This document shows positions 23,392 through 31,706 of a DNA stretch of 34,755 nt, one piece after another (position 1 is the first letter of the stretch; each line of letters starts with the position of its first letter). This DNA is from Thermosaccharophagus gerlachensis (GTDB lineage Bacteria; Armatimonadota; Fervidibacteria; Fervidibacterales; Thermosaccharophagaceae). The DNA lies in the NCBI GenBank assembly GCA_041538025.1, contig JBGOEV010000022.1, positions 1 to 34,755 on the forward strand. Reading direction: 5' to 3'. A program made the translations under genes and the position numbers. A model generated the notes under the pieces. It ran no database searches. It was not told the DNA's origin and worked only from the letters and a program-made list of their open reading frames with translations.

Positions 23392-24387
23392 TCATACGCT
23401 TACCTCTTTCCAATTCAACCCCTTCCAGTTTGGATTCCCTATGCCCCTTTCCTTTGCCCTCTGCAGATAGCCAAGTTCATTTGGGTTGCGTCCAAGGAGT
23501 GTGTATCCGAATGCATCAACTGCAACTTGATCAACACCTGCTATGATTGTGTTCCTTGTGGCTACATCGCTCAGTCTCCCGCCAGTTGGACCGTTGCTCA
23601 TCAGCACCCTTACACCATCTAAGATGACAAGTGTCGGTTTTATCCAATTTGCTAAGTCTGCAATAACATCGTGTATGCGTTGATGGAAGCGGTTACGGCT
23701 CCCACCAAGCAACCCATACCAGTTTTTCATGCACATTGAGGCACTGCTCAGGTTATGGTCCTTAACTGGTGCAACACCTATAACTTTTGTTGCAAGCTTT
23801 AATGGCTCATAGAATGCAAGCCAACTCTTTAATGCAACGCCACCTATTTCAACCATCTCAAACGAATGTGACTTTGGGTAAATGATCCTTGCGCCAGATT
23901 CAAGGGCTGCACGCTTTATACCAGTCTTTATGAAGCACCCTTCAGGTTCGTTTATAGGGTTATCAGCTACGATGACTTCCTTTGCGCCAGCCTCATAGCA
24001 AATTTCAATTACTGCCTTCAGTGTTTCTGGGTTCGTTGTAGCGCAGAGTGCTGGCGGACGGTCAAACGCGACATTTGGCTTTATAAGCACTACGTCGTTT
24101 TTCTGTATGAACTTGCGTGCTCCGCCGAGTGTGTCAAATGCTGCTTTTATCATCCTCCTCACATCACTGCCACGCACAACAACCATTTGCACACCTGAAG
24201 CACCAACATCAACGCTGAAGCTCGGTATGCGGTGAGCGTGCTTCTCAAACATTTGGCGGAAGTATTCTTTGCCAGTGCGTTTGTCATGCAAGAGCAAAGC
24301 GCCAATTACAGTTCCTGTTGTGGCAATGCCAGTTGATAATAACCTGCGCAAGAAATCGCGCCTGCTAACGTTCATTTCGCCGCGCAT
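23392..24387 (-). CDS. Tat-exported DUF362 domain protein
   Basis: 331 residues. The N-terminus MNVSRRDFLRRL (5-16) plus the following hydrophobic part is a clear twin-arginine signal, so the protein is probably exported folded. The body is a DUF362 domain ('DVVLIKPNVAFDRPP', 'VIVADNPINEP', 'GVAPVKDHNLSSASMCMKNWYG', 'LVILDGVRVLMSNGPTGG'). DUF362 proteins are predicted Fe-S-associated, with no established reaction; this one lacks a CxxCxxC ferredoxin part, which the neighbouring polyferredoxin may supply. The ATG at 24387 is chosen because AGGTGA lies seven bases before it. It starts only 7 bases after the DUF6599-like gene, showing co-transcription. Confidence 0.85.
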   Translation of the reverse strand: MRGEMNVSRRDFLRRLLSTGIATTGTVIGALLLHDKRTGKEYFRQMFEKHAHRIPSFSVDVGASGVQMVVVRGSDVRRMIKAAFDTLGGARKFIQKNDVVLIKPNVAFDRPPALCATTNPETLKAVIEICYEAGAKEVIVADNPINEPEGCFIKTGIKRAALESGARIIYPKSHSFEMVEIGGVALKSWLAFYEPLKLATKVIGVAPVKDHNLSSASMCMKNWYGLLGGSRNRFHQRIHDVIADLANWIKPTLVILDGVRVLMSNGPTGGRLSDVATRNTIIAGVDQVAVDAFGYTLLGRNPNELGYLQRAKERGIGNPNWKGLNWKEVSV

Positions 24388-24394
24388 GGTTTGG

Positions 24395-25432
24395 TCACCT
24401 AAGCTTTTCAAAGAACATCTTTGCGAAGCCCTCAGCCAACTTTATGTCCTCAGCCTCAATGACACCACCAAGCAACTCATTCTTGCAGAACACCACAACA
24501 AAGCCACCGCCAGACTTGCCAGCAAACAAAGGTTGCCCCTTATACTGCTCGCTCTTCATCACTTGCCCATACTTCCCTACCACTTCTTTCCATTTTGCCA
24601 ACTTCGCCCTTGCATCATTGGCTGATTTGCACTTGCTTACAAATGCTTTGATGTTTTTCCCTCCGTAGCGATATTGAGCAGTATAGACATCCTCAAGGAA
24701 ATCGTGTCCGAACGCCTTTCGCTTTATGTAAACGATACTACCAGACACCAACCCTTCCTTCGGGAGTGACTCTAAACCCCATATCTTGCTTCGCCCACCC
24801 TTAAGTTGGCTTTCAATAGTTTTTGCGAGCGAAAGGCACAGCTGTTTCATCGCTTCATCCTCAAACGCTGCCACAACCTGCACATAATAGCGCCCCTTCC
24901 AGAAGTAGATGCTGCCACCTGCCTCGTATCCGTCCTCACCAAGCTTTATTCGTTTACCCACACCTGCACGCTCGTATGAGTAAATCCCGAATGCATTTTG
25001 AGGGCTTCCCATATCGTATATGAACACATCAACAAACATCCCTTCGTCCTTTTCCCGCTTATAGGATGTGCAAACGAGCTCAACAACATCATAACTTATG
25101 TAGAGTTCGGCTCTCCCGTCTATCTTCTCGTATAGATTGTTGGCGTTGTAGGTTTCAATCTTTCCTCGCTTCCAACCGTTGGGCATCGTTGGTGGGAGCT
25201 GTAGCTTTAGCGCTGTGCCTTTTGTCACTCCAGCAAATGCTGTTTCTGACAACACATAATGCGCTATGCTTCTCTGTCTCCCCATATGTGCAACAACAAC
25301 TGCAATGGCTAACAAGAAGAGCAATATGGATAAGCTAATCGCTCGCTCAATTTTGCTTATAGTCCTCTTTGGCTTTACAGTGCTTCGCTCAATATGCTCT
25401 TTAACGAGCTTACGAAGGTAAGCAAATGACAT
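24395..25432 (-). CDS. Membrane-anchored DUF6599-like protein
   Basis: 345 residues. A cytoplasmic basic start is followed by one helix (~30-50, 'ISLSILLFLLAIAVVVAH') and an extracytoplasmic part of two related halves. The first contains 'NLYEKIDGRAELYISYDVVELV', 'FIYDMGSPQNAFGIYSYER' and 'EAGGSIYFWKGRYYVQVVA', the pattern I associate with DUF6599; the second (~215-345) is a weaker repeat. No catalytic motif is visible. Such genes tend to accompany DUF362 and Fe-S genes, as here, but their role is unknown. The start is ATG 25432 after GTGGTGAT; an ATG at 25465 lacks a ribosome site. Confidence 0.75.
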   Translation of the reverse strand: MSFAYLRKLVKEHIERSTVKPKRTISKIERAISLSILLFLLAIAVVVAHMGRQRSIAHYVLSETAFAGVTKGTALKLQLPPTMPNGWKRGKIETYNANNLYEKIDGRAELYISYDVVELVCTSYKREKDEGMFVDVFIYDMGSPQNAFGIYSYERAGVGKRIKLGEDGYEAGGSIYFWKGRYYVQVVAAFEDEAMKQLCLSLAKTIESQLKGGRSKIWGLESLPKEGLVSGSIVYIKRKAFGHDFLEDVYTAQYRYGGKNIKAFVSKCKSANDARAKLAKWKEVVGKYGQVMKSEQYKGQPLFAGKSGGGFVVVFCKNELLGGVIEAEDIKLAEGFAKMFFEKLR

Positions 25433-25483
25433 CGTATCATCACCACACTCTCTTGTGCTTATCATGTTGTAGTGAAGCGTAGC

Positions 25484-26833
25484 CTATTTCTGCTCGCCAG
25501 CTGGTGGTATCACTTCTTTCGGGAAGTGCTCTGACTCCCACGCGAGTGTGATTGAATTAACTGGTGGTGCCCCAGCATGATACTCAAGCTTTATTTTGTG
25601 CAGTCCAGCTTTGAGAGTAAGCTTTGGGCTTACGTGTGATGTTGGTGGCTGTATGCGCCATGCATCAATGACGAGTTGGTCATCAATCCAAAGGCGTGCT
25701 GCGTCATCAAGGTTGTCAAGGTAAAAGATATACCATCCATCCTTTGGGACGAGCAATTGTCCTTCCCAGCGGATGCTGAAATATTGGTCATTGATCTCGG
25801 GGTGCGGAGTCGGTCCCCAATTGTAGTCAATCTTGTTTTCAGAGCGTGTCAGCACCTTCTTTGTGAAGCACGGTCCTGGTGGTGGTTGCCATAGCTGGAA
25901 TGATTCATGGTCTGGGTCATCAAAGTATTCGGCTATCAACCCGTGAGGGAATGTCATCACTTCCTTCTCACCGTTTGGAAGACGCCATGAAAGGCGTATT
26001 GATGCCCCCGGACCTGGACCTTGATGATACTCAACTTTGATTGAGTGCCATCCCTTGCTCAATCGTATTGGCTCACTCTGATGCGTCGTCATCGGTTGAA
26101 TGCGCCACGCATCAATAACGAGCTTATCATCCACATAGAGTCTGCCACCATCGTCCAAGTTCTCGAGCATGAATATGTAAGAGCCATCTTGAGGGACAAA
26201 AAATTTACCACTCCACCTTGCACTCCAATATTGGTAGCCGAGCAGTGGGTGTGGTGTTGATGGCTGATTCCAATTGAAGTTTATCTGCTGGTCAAGGCGC
26301 TTCATAACAAACCTTGTGAAGAAAGGACCCTTAGGTGGAGCTCCAATTTCGTATTCGGCATGGTCTGGATCATCGTAGTATAAACCGACAATCCCGCCCG
26401 GATAAAGTCCCCTGTCAGCAACTTCAACCTTCGGCTGACTCGGTGTAGGCAACCCCGGCGCTTTCTTTGGGCGTTCTATTGGTTCAACTGGTGGCTGAAT
26501 TGTTGGAGGACGCTCTAATCCAGAAACTGGTTCACCAGCAGGTTCAATGATGTAGGCATCCTTCTCCATGCGCCACTTGAGCTTGAGCGGTGGCAAGATG
26601 ATGTCAAGCAGGTCGTCAAGGTAAATGTCTTTGACCGCTATCGTCACTTTGCCAGTTACATTTTGAGCAACCTTGATCTTCACATTGGCTTGCTTGCTAA
26701 GTATGCTCGCAACTTCTTGAATCGTTGTATCACGAACATCTAACGAAACCTTTGGATGTTTCGGCTGAGCATGAAGGGTGCATGTCATGAGGAGTAGCGA
26801 CACCGTCATACACAATATTGGTTTACGCTTCAT
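25484..26833 (-). CDS. Secreted STN-PA14-PA14 protein
   Basis: 449 residues. Signal peptide (1-~22); a secretin/TonB short N-terminal (STN-like) domain (~28-98, 'VSLDVRDTTIQEVASILSKQA' and 'VTIAVKDIYLDDLLDIIL'); a Pro-rich linker (~100-140); two PA14 domains (~147-285 and ~298-432). The PA14 copies share nearly identical cores (LDDGGRLYVDDKLVIDAWR and LDDAARLWIDDQLVIDAWR), pointing to a fairly recent duplication. PA14 domains bind glycans or mediate adhesion. The STN part normally sits in outer-membrane secretins or receptors, but no barrel follows. ATG 26833 follows GGGGGTGGAG. An upstream ATG at 26857 overlaps the stop of the preceding gene and is the alternative. Confidence 0.82.
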   Translation of the reverse strand: MKRKPILCMTVSLLLMTCTLHAQPKHPKVSLDVRDTTIQEVASILSKQANVKIKVAQNVTGKVTIAVKDIYLDDLLDIILPPLKLKWRMEKDAYIIEPAGEPVSGLERPPTIQPPVEPIERPKKAPGLPTPSQPKVEVADRGLYPGGIVGLYYDDPDHAEYEIGAPPKGPFFTRFVMKRLDQQINFNWNQPSTPHPLLGYQYWSARWSGKFFVPQDGSYIFMLENLDDGGRLYVDDKLVIDAWRIQPMTTHQSEPIRLSKGWHSIKVEYHQGPGPGASIRLSWRLPNGEKEVMTFPHGLIAEYFDDPDHESFQLWQPPPGPCFTKKVLTRSENKIDYNWGPTPHPEINDQYFSIRWEGQLLVPKDGWYIFYLDNLDDAARLWIDDQLVIDAWRIQPPTSHVSPKLTLKAGLHKIKLEYHAGAPPVNSITLAWESEHFPKEVIPPAGEQK

Positions 26834-26856
26834 TGCTCCACCCCCAAGACAGAGCA

Positions 26857-29646
26857 TCAGAGTGTGTCATAAAACGTTTTCACCACAGGCTTGCTAACAC
26901 TTGTTGGTTTTCTCTTCCCCATGAAGCGTTCGGCACATAATGTGAAGCGAGCTACCATTATGCCGTTGTCCCTCGTCCAGATGGCGATGTGCTTACCGGT
27001 GAGTGGTTCTTTGTCCTCGTATTCAAGCAAGAGTTTCTCATCAACAAAGTAGCGCAATCTCCCACCCCTCTTCTCAATCCTGATAAGAAACCACTTTCTA
27101 TGTATGTCTTCTCCAAACGGTTGGTGGTCAATTTGTGCTACTACTTCTGTGCCACGCACTATTGCTGATTTCTTCCCACGCCACCCACCAAGCACAAATG
27201 TGTAACCGCTGTTCAAATCCTCACCATCAGCACATATCGTTACATTTAGGTCTTGTGCGTATGAGACATAGCTGCCCCTTTCGCGAGCCATCTTAACAGC
27301 AACAGCGAACTCAACCGTTATGTCTCCATCACACAAATACTTGCTCCACGCAACCGCAAGAGTTGCCCCCTGCTGCTTATGCATTGTCTTTGCTTTGCCT
27401 TTTGCCTGCTCATCTTCCGACACCGCATGAACCATGTTCCAAGAGACGCCAGAGAAAAACGACCAGCGTGGGTCACATTGCCACCTTTGACTCACATCCC
27501 AAAGCCCATTTGATGGAATCCAATCAACCGCTGCTTTCTTGAACATGTCCACAATACCATTAGCCGAAAAGAGTTCAACATCTTCTCGCTTAGTTGCGTT
27601 ACCGATGGAGATGAAACCGAACTTGCTCCCTGTTAGAGGTGCTTCGTCACTATACGCGAGCAATGGCTTTCCGTTTATGTTCACCAAAACAAATGATCCT
27701 ACGCGCATAACTCGTATTGATGCCGACTGAGAGTCATTGTCCGCTTCCGCAACAACTTGACCTTCACGGAAGAGCTTCACCTTTTTCCCTGTAACTTCAA
27801 CCCTGTAACCGGAGTTGATATCATACCCTTTTGCTGCGAGTATTAGAGCCACCTTGCCATCGGCTAAGTTAGCCTTCACATGGGCTTCCATGTCACCCCA
27901 GAAGTCTGCGCGATGCCATACCGCTTTAGCATCTCTGTCATCAAGTTTTATCTCCTGCTCAATCCAATCGCTCTGCGCAGCTGCCCAGTTCCCCATGCTG
28001 TATTCATGGGCGAAAACTTCGTGAGCTATGCTAAACTTGTTAAACTCCCTTACACCAAATCGCACGCGGAGCTCATGGAAACGCACCTTGGATGACTTGG
28101 CATAAAGGGCGAGCATGCCAGAGGTTATTGAAGCATCAAAAGCTTGTATAAGTTTCTCACCGTTGAGCGAGACCTCAATAAGACCATTATCTGAAGATAC
28201 GGAGAGAATGAGCACACCTTTCGTATCTACCTTGAGTGGCGTGGACGCAAGCAATTTACGCTCACCGGATAGGTAGCGGACAAGCTCAGCAGTTGGTTTA
28301 TCACCGATGGTAACACTCGCCAAGTAGTGATTACCTTCGTCTTGGTAGTTGAAGCAGATGCCAAAAGATACTTCGCCATTCCTTTTGTCCTCATAGGAAA
28401 CGAGAGTTGTTACAGCATAATTTGACCAACGGCTGTCGCCAAAAAGAGCCTTCGCTTCAGATGCGGTTTCAGCTTCGCAAACCCTGTCTAAACCTTTGAG
28501 CTTGACCATCTTCCAACTCCCGATGAGCGGTTGCAAAATGCAGTCAATGCGCTCTTCTTCAAAATCAACGAGTATTTCCTTTGCTTGCGATACAACGACA
28601 TCGTCAAAGTAAGCGCCAACAGTGCTTGTTGTATACAACCCAACCATGCCACGACATAGCCCGTCATCCGTTAACTCGCAAACCTTATATCCGTCAATGA
28701 AAACTCTCGCAGAGTTAAGTGCGGTCTCAACACGCACTTCATACCATTCACCCGGGGTAAACCCACCAGCAGTTTCAAACAGGACTTTAACATTGTTCGA
28801 ACTGCGTTTGAGCAACTGCATCTTTCCAGTGGACTTGCTATCCCTGCCAGTCCAACGAAAGAGGTAGTAGTTACCTTTATCCAACCAGCAGAATATAAGT
28901 CCCACTGAGCTTGCATCAGCGCACCTTACAGAAGCTTGGAATGAATAGTTGTCCCAGAACGGATAACCAACTACCGAGATTGCTTCGCCATCCTTCTTTG
29001 TCACCTTACCAAAGTATGTGAATGCATTAGCACTGCGCAGTGGGTTATCAGAAGCTTTCACTTCCCACTTACCGGAGATAGTTTGCCAGTCGCTTTGTTC
29101 ACCAGCTGAGCGCATAAAATCATCCGCGAAGTAGATGTCCTCAATTGGCTGAAATGAGACATTGCTTATCTTGACGTAATTGCTTGATGTGATGTGCCCT
29201 ACATGCCCGCTTTGCATGCCAAGCGCAAACGGAGAAAGAGTTATGCACCTCTTCCCATCAATGAACAGTTCAACCACCCAACTCCTTTGCCTTAGAAACA
29301 CATTGATGCTTTTACCCTTTGATAAGCTTGGAAGGTTGCTTCTCGCAAGCTCCAACTCAAGACCTTCTTCAACTTTTCCGATGCGAGCCGAAGCTGAATC
29401 AAACCCAACAAATGCAAAGTTTCGTTCATCAAGATAACAGAAGACGATCGCGGTCACTTCGCCTTTGCTTGAGGAGAAGGCAATTTGCATCTTCAAGTCA
29501 AACTCGCTCACAGGTTGGTCGCTCAAGAAACGGTATGCGGTTGTATCAACCTTTATTTCCTTCAGTGGTGGGAAGAGAGAACCTGCGATAGCGCAAGATA
29601 GAACGCAAAGCGAGACGATACTCATTACAAGCGTTTGCTTCCTCAC
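26857..29646 (-). CDS. Large secreted protein of tandem LamG-like beta-sandwich domains
   Basis: 929 residues with a signal peptide (1-~22, 'VMSIVSLCVLSCAIAGS'). The rest looks like about five tandem jelly-roll domains of ~170 residues of the concanavalin-like/DUF1080 kind, each with the recurrent features 'F.YLD..N...V', 'V.LFIDGKR/F IDGYKV/VSLNGEKL' and a closing 'GMVGLYTTSTVGAYFDDVVV'-type strand pair (clearest near 345, 525, 690 and 900). No enzyme motif is seen, so glycan binding or a surface structural role is likely. Start GTG 29646 after AGGTGAGA. It heads the five-gene run; its stop overlaps the reading frame of the PA14 gene. Confidence 0.75.
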   Translation of the reverse strand: MRKQTLVMSIVSLCVLSCAIAGSLFPPLKEIKVDTTAYRFLSDQPVSEFDLKMQIAFSSSKGEVTAIVFCYLDERNFAFVGFDSASARIGKVEEGLELELARSNLPSLSKGKSINVFLRQRSWVVELFIDGKRCITLSPFALGMQSGHVGHITSSNYVKISNVSFQPIEDIYFADDFMRSAGEQSDWQTISGKWEVKASDNPLRSANAFTYFGKVTKKDGEAISVVGYPFWDNYSFQASVRCADASSVGLIFCWLDKGNYYLFRWTGRDSKSTGKMQLLKRSSNNVKVLFETAGGFTPGEWYEVRVETALNSARVFIDGYKVCELTDDGLCRGMVGLYTTSTVGAYFDDVVVSQAKEILVDFEEERIDCILQPLIGSWKMVKLKGLDRVCEAETASEAKALFGDSRWSNYAVTTLVSYEDKRNGEVSFGICFNYQDEGNHYLASVTIGDKPTAELVRYLSGERKLLASTPLKVDTKGVLILSVSSDNGLIEVSLNGEKLIQAFDASITSGMLALYAKSSKVRFHELRVRFGVREFNKFSIAHEVFAHEYSMGNWAAAQSDWIEQEIKLDDRDAKAVWHRADFWGDMEAHVKANLADGKVALILAAKGYDINSGYRVEVTGKKVKLFREGQVVAEADNDSQSASIRVMRVGSFVLVNINGKPLLAYSDEAPLTGSKFGFISIGNATKREDVELFSANGIVDMFKKAAVDWIPSNGLWDVSQRWQCDPRWSFFSGVSWNMVHAVSEDEQAKGKAKTMHKQQGATLAVAWSKYLCDGDITVEFAVAVKMARERGSYVSYAQDLNVTICADGEDLNSGYTFVLGGWRGKKSAIVRGTEVVAQIDHQPFGEDIHRKWFLIRIEKRGGRLRYFVDEKLLLEYEDKEPLTGKHIAIWTRDNGIMVARFTLCAERFMGKRKPTSVSKPVVKTFYDTL

Positions 29647-29668
29647 CCCATGGCATTCTCACCTGCTG

Positions 29669-29698
29669 ACTATAATGCCTTTCTTGCATCCCCTTCAA
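29669..29698 (-). promoter_or_regulatory. Candidate promoter of the five-gene envelope operon
   Basis: On the minus strand TTGAAG (29698-29693), 18 bases, TATAGT (29674-29669); 4/6 and 5/6 matches. It lies in the 98-base gap between fabD and the beta-sandwich gene, about 20 bases before the ribosome site. No terminator for the fab operon is visible in the same gap, so read-through is also possible. Confidence 0.35.
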
Positions 29699-29744
29699 AG
29701 AAGATTAGATAGAGAGAGCCTTAGCGCAGTTGCTATGATACAGT

Positions 29745-30683
29745 TTATGCCCACTCGTTTTGGAGTGTGTTTATAACCTTCTCGATGCCGTTTGGGTCTT
29801 CAGCTTGCATTACGCTTGCTTTGGGGAGGGTTTGCAAAATGAGTTGTGATAAAACTTTTCTCGGACCGACTTCAACAAAAAACCTTATACCGTTTTCCCA
29901 AAGCCATTGCATACTCTCAACCCACCTGACTTGCGATGTAAGTTGCAAAGCGAGCAATTGGCGCAATTGCGAAGCCTGTTTTACCGGTCTTGCAGTAACA
30001 TTTGCAACCAACGGTATTTCACCGTCTTTCATCTCGGCGTTCTTGATGGCTTCTTCAAGCTGTGTCGCTATCGGTTGCATCAACGGTGAGTGGAAGCCAC
30101 CACTCACTTTCAAAATGACTGCTCTTTGAGCACCAAATTCTGTAGCCAACATCGCAGCCTCTTCAACTGCGCTCACATCACCCGAGACGACGATTTGCGA
30201 TGGGCTGTTGTAATTGGCTATAACGATTACGCCTTTCTCGGAAGCCATCTCACATATCCTTTCAACCTGCTCATAAGAACAGCCTATGATTGCAGCCATA
30301 GCTCCCTTCTTAGCTGATTGCATAAGTTCGGCACGCTTGAGTATGAGCTTCAATCCATTCTCAAAGCTGTAGAAGCCAGCGCATGCTGAGGCAGTCCACT
30401 CACCGAGGCTATGTCCTGCAACGTAATCTGGTCTTATGCCAGCATCAGTGAGCAGTTTGGAAACGGCGTAGCTCACAATGTAGATGCAAGGTTGAGCGTT
30501 TATTGTGAGCGTTAGTTCGTCCATCGTTCCTTCAAAGCAGATTTGTGAAAGCTTCCTGTTAGCTATCTCCTCGGCGATAGCAAACAGCTCGCGCACCTCA
30601 CTAAAAGCTTCGTAAAGTGCCCTACCCATACCAACATACTGTGAGCCTTGTCCCGGGAAGACAAAAGCCAATTTCGCATTCAT
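29745..30683 (-). CDS. fabD: Malonyl-CoA:ACP transacylase
   Basis: 312 residues, the usual length. It loads malonate onto acyl carrier protein for fatty acid synthesis. Landmarks: GQGSQ at 11-15, the nucleophile elbow GHSLGE with S92, R117 in 'KRAELMQ', and H198 in 'GGFHSPLMQP'. The gene starts 6 bases after fabH (the stop TGA and the ribosome site GGTGAGGAG overlap), so fabH and fabD are translationally linked. fabG, acpP and fabF, often next, are absent downstream; unrelated secreted-protein genes follow instead. Confidence 0.96.
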   Translation of the reverse strand: MNAKLAFVFPGQGSQYVGMGRALYEAFSEVRELFAIAEEIANRKLSQICFEGTMDELTLTINAQPCIYIVSYAVSKLLTDAGIRPDYVAGHSLGEWTASACAGFYSFENGLKLILKRAELMQSAKKGAMAAIIGCSYEQVERICEMASEKGVIVIANYNSPSQIVVSGDVSAVEEAAMLATEFGAQRAVILKVSGGFHSPLMQPIATQLEEAIKNAEMKDGEIPLVANVTARPVKQASQLRQLLALQLTSQVRWVESMQWLWENGIRFFVEVGPRKVLSQLILQTLPKASVMQAEDPNGIEKVINTLQNEWA

Positions 30684-30689
30684 CGCTCC

Positions 30690-31685
30690 TCACCATCTAA
30701 GGACGCATGAAGCCCAACTTAACCCACCACCGAAGCTCGTGCAAACTATTATATCGTTCTCCTTCAGCAAGCCGTTGGAAACTGCCTCATACAACGCAAT
30801 TGGTATTGATGCTGCTGAAGTGTTGCCATATCGGTCAACATTTACGAAGACACGCTCAATTGGTATTTGAAGTCTCTCAGCTGCTGCCTTTATTATCCTC
30901 AGGTTAGCTTGGTGCGGTATGAGCAAGCTAACATCAGCAACATCAATTCCACAAGAGTCCAATGCCCTTTTTGTTGACTCGCTCATAGCCCTAACGGCGA
31001 AGCGGAACACTTCACTTCCGTTCATGGTTAGCGAATGTGCTTCTTCAAGCACGCTCAACAGAGATGCTGGGCGATAAGAACCACCAGCGCTTATCTGAAG
31101 CAACTTACTTGAAGAGCCATCGGAACCAAGATCAAACCCAAGTAACCCTCTTCCCTCGTCAACTGGTGCTACAACGACTGCGCCAGCACCGTCGCCAAAC
31201 AGCACGCATGTGTGCCTGTCTCGCCAGTTGATAAACCTTGAAAAGACTTCCGTGCCGACGACGAGCACGTTTTCAAAAATACCAGAGGAAACAAGTGATG
31301 ATGCAATGACGAGACCGTAAACGAAGCCAGTGCACCCAACTAACAAATCAAATGCTGCTGCGTTGGCTGCACCAAGCAAATGCTGTATTAAACATGCGGT
31401 TGCCGGGAAGATGTAGTCTGGTGTTATCGTTGCCACGATTATGCATTGAACCTCGCTTGACTTCATCTTTGCGTCTTCCAATGCGTGTAAGGCTGCTTTA
31501 ACACCCAGTGTTGCTGCAGTCTCACCTTTTGAAGCGATTCGCCTCTCCCTTATACCAGTGCGTTCAATTATCCATTCATTGCTCGTCTCAACGAGCTTTT
31601 CAAGGTCAAAGTTAGTCAGCACACCTTCTGGAACGCTTGCTCCAATGCCAACTATACCTGCCGACCTCAAATTCTTGTGCGCCAT
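30690..31685 (-). CDS. fabH: Beta-ketoacyl-ACP synthase III
   Basis: 331 residues, typical for FabH, which condenses acetyl-CoA (or a branched primer) with malonyl-ACP to start fatty acid synthesis. The catalytic triad can be read as C118 ('LLVGCTGFVYG'), H258 ('LIPHQANLRII') and N288 ('YGNTSAAS'); 'NEWIIERTGIRERRI' at 36-50 is the CoA-binding start. Start ATG after GGTGAT. It is 21 bases from glgA upstream and 6 from fabD downstream. plsX, a common upstream neighbour, is not here. Confidence 0.96.
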   Translation of the reverse strand: MAHKNLRSAGIVGIGASVPEGVLTNFDLEKLVETSNEWIIERTGIRERRIASKGETAATLGVKAALHALEDAKMKSSEVQCIIVATITPDYIFPATACLIQHLLGAANAAAFDLLVGCTGFVYGLVIASSLVSSGIFENVLVVGTEVFSRFINWRDRHTCVLFGDGAGAVVVAPVDEGRGLLGFDLGSDGSSSKLLQISAGGSYRPASLLSVLEEAHSLTMNGSEVFRFAVRAMSESTKRALDSCGIDVADVSLLIPHQANLRIIKAAAERLQIPIERVFVNVDRYGNTSAASIPIALYEAVSNGLLKENDIIVCTSFGGGLSWASCVLRW

Positions 31686-31706
31686 ACGAACATCACCGCT
31701 ATAAAC

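Noticed and set aside
29671..29676. TATAAT on the plus strand between fabD and the beta-sandwich gene
   Set aside because: No matching -35 element and no plus-strand gene downstream.
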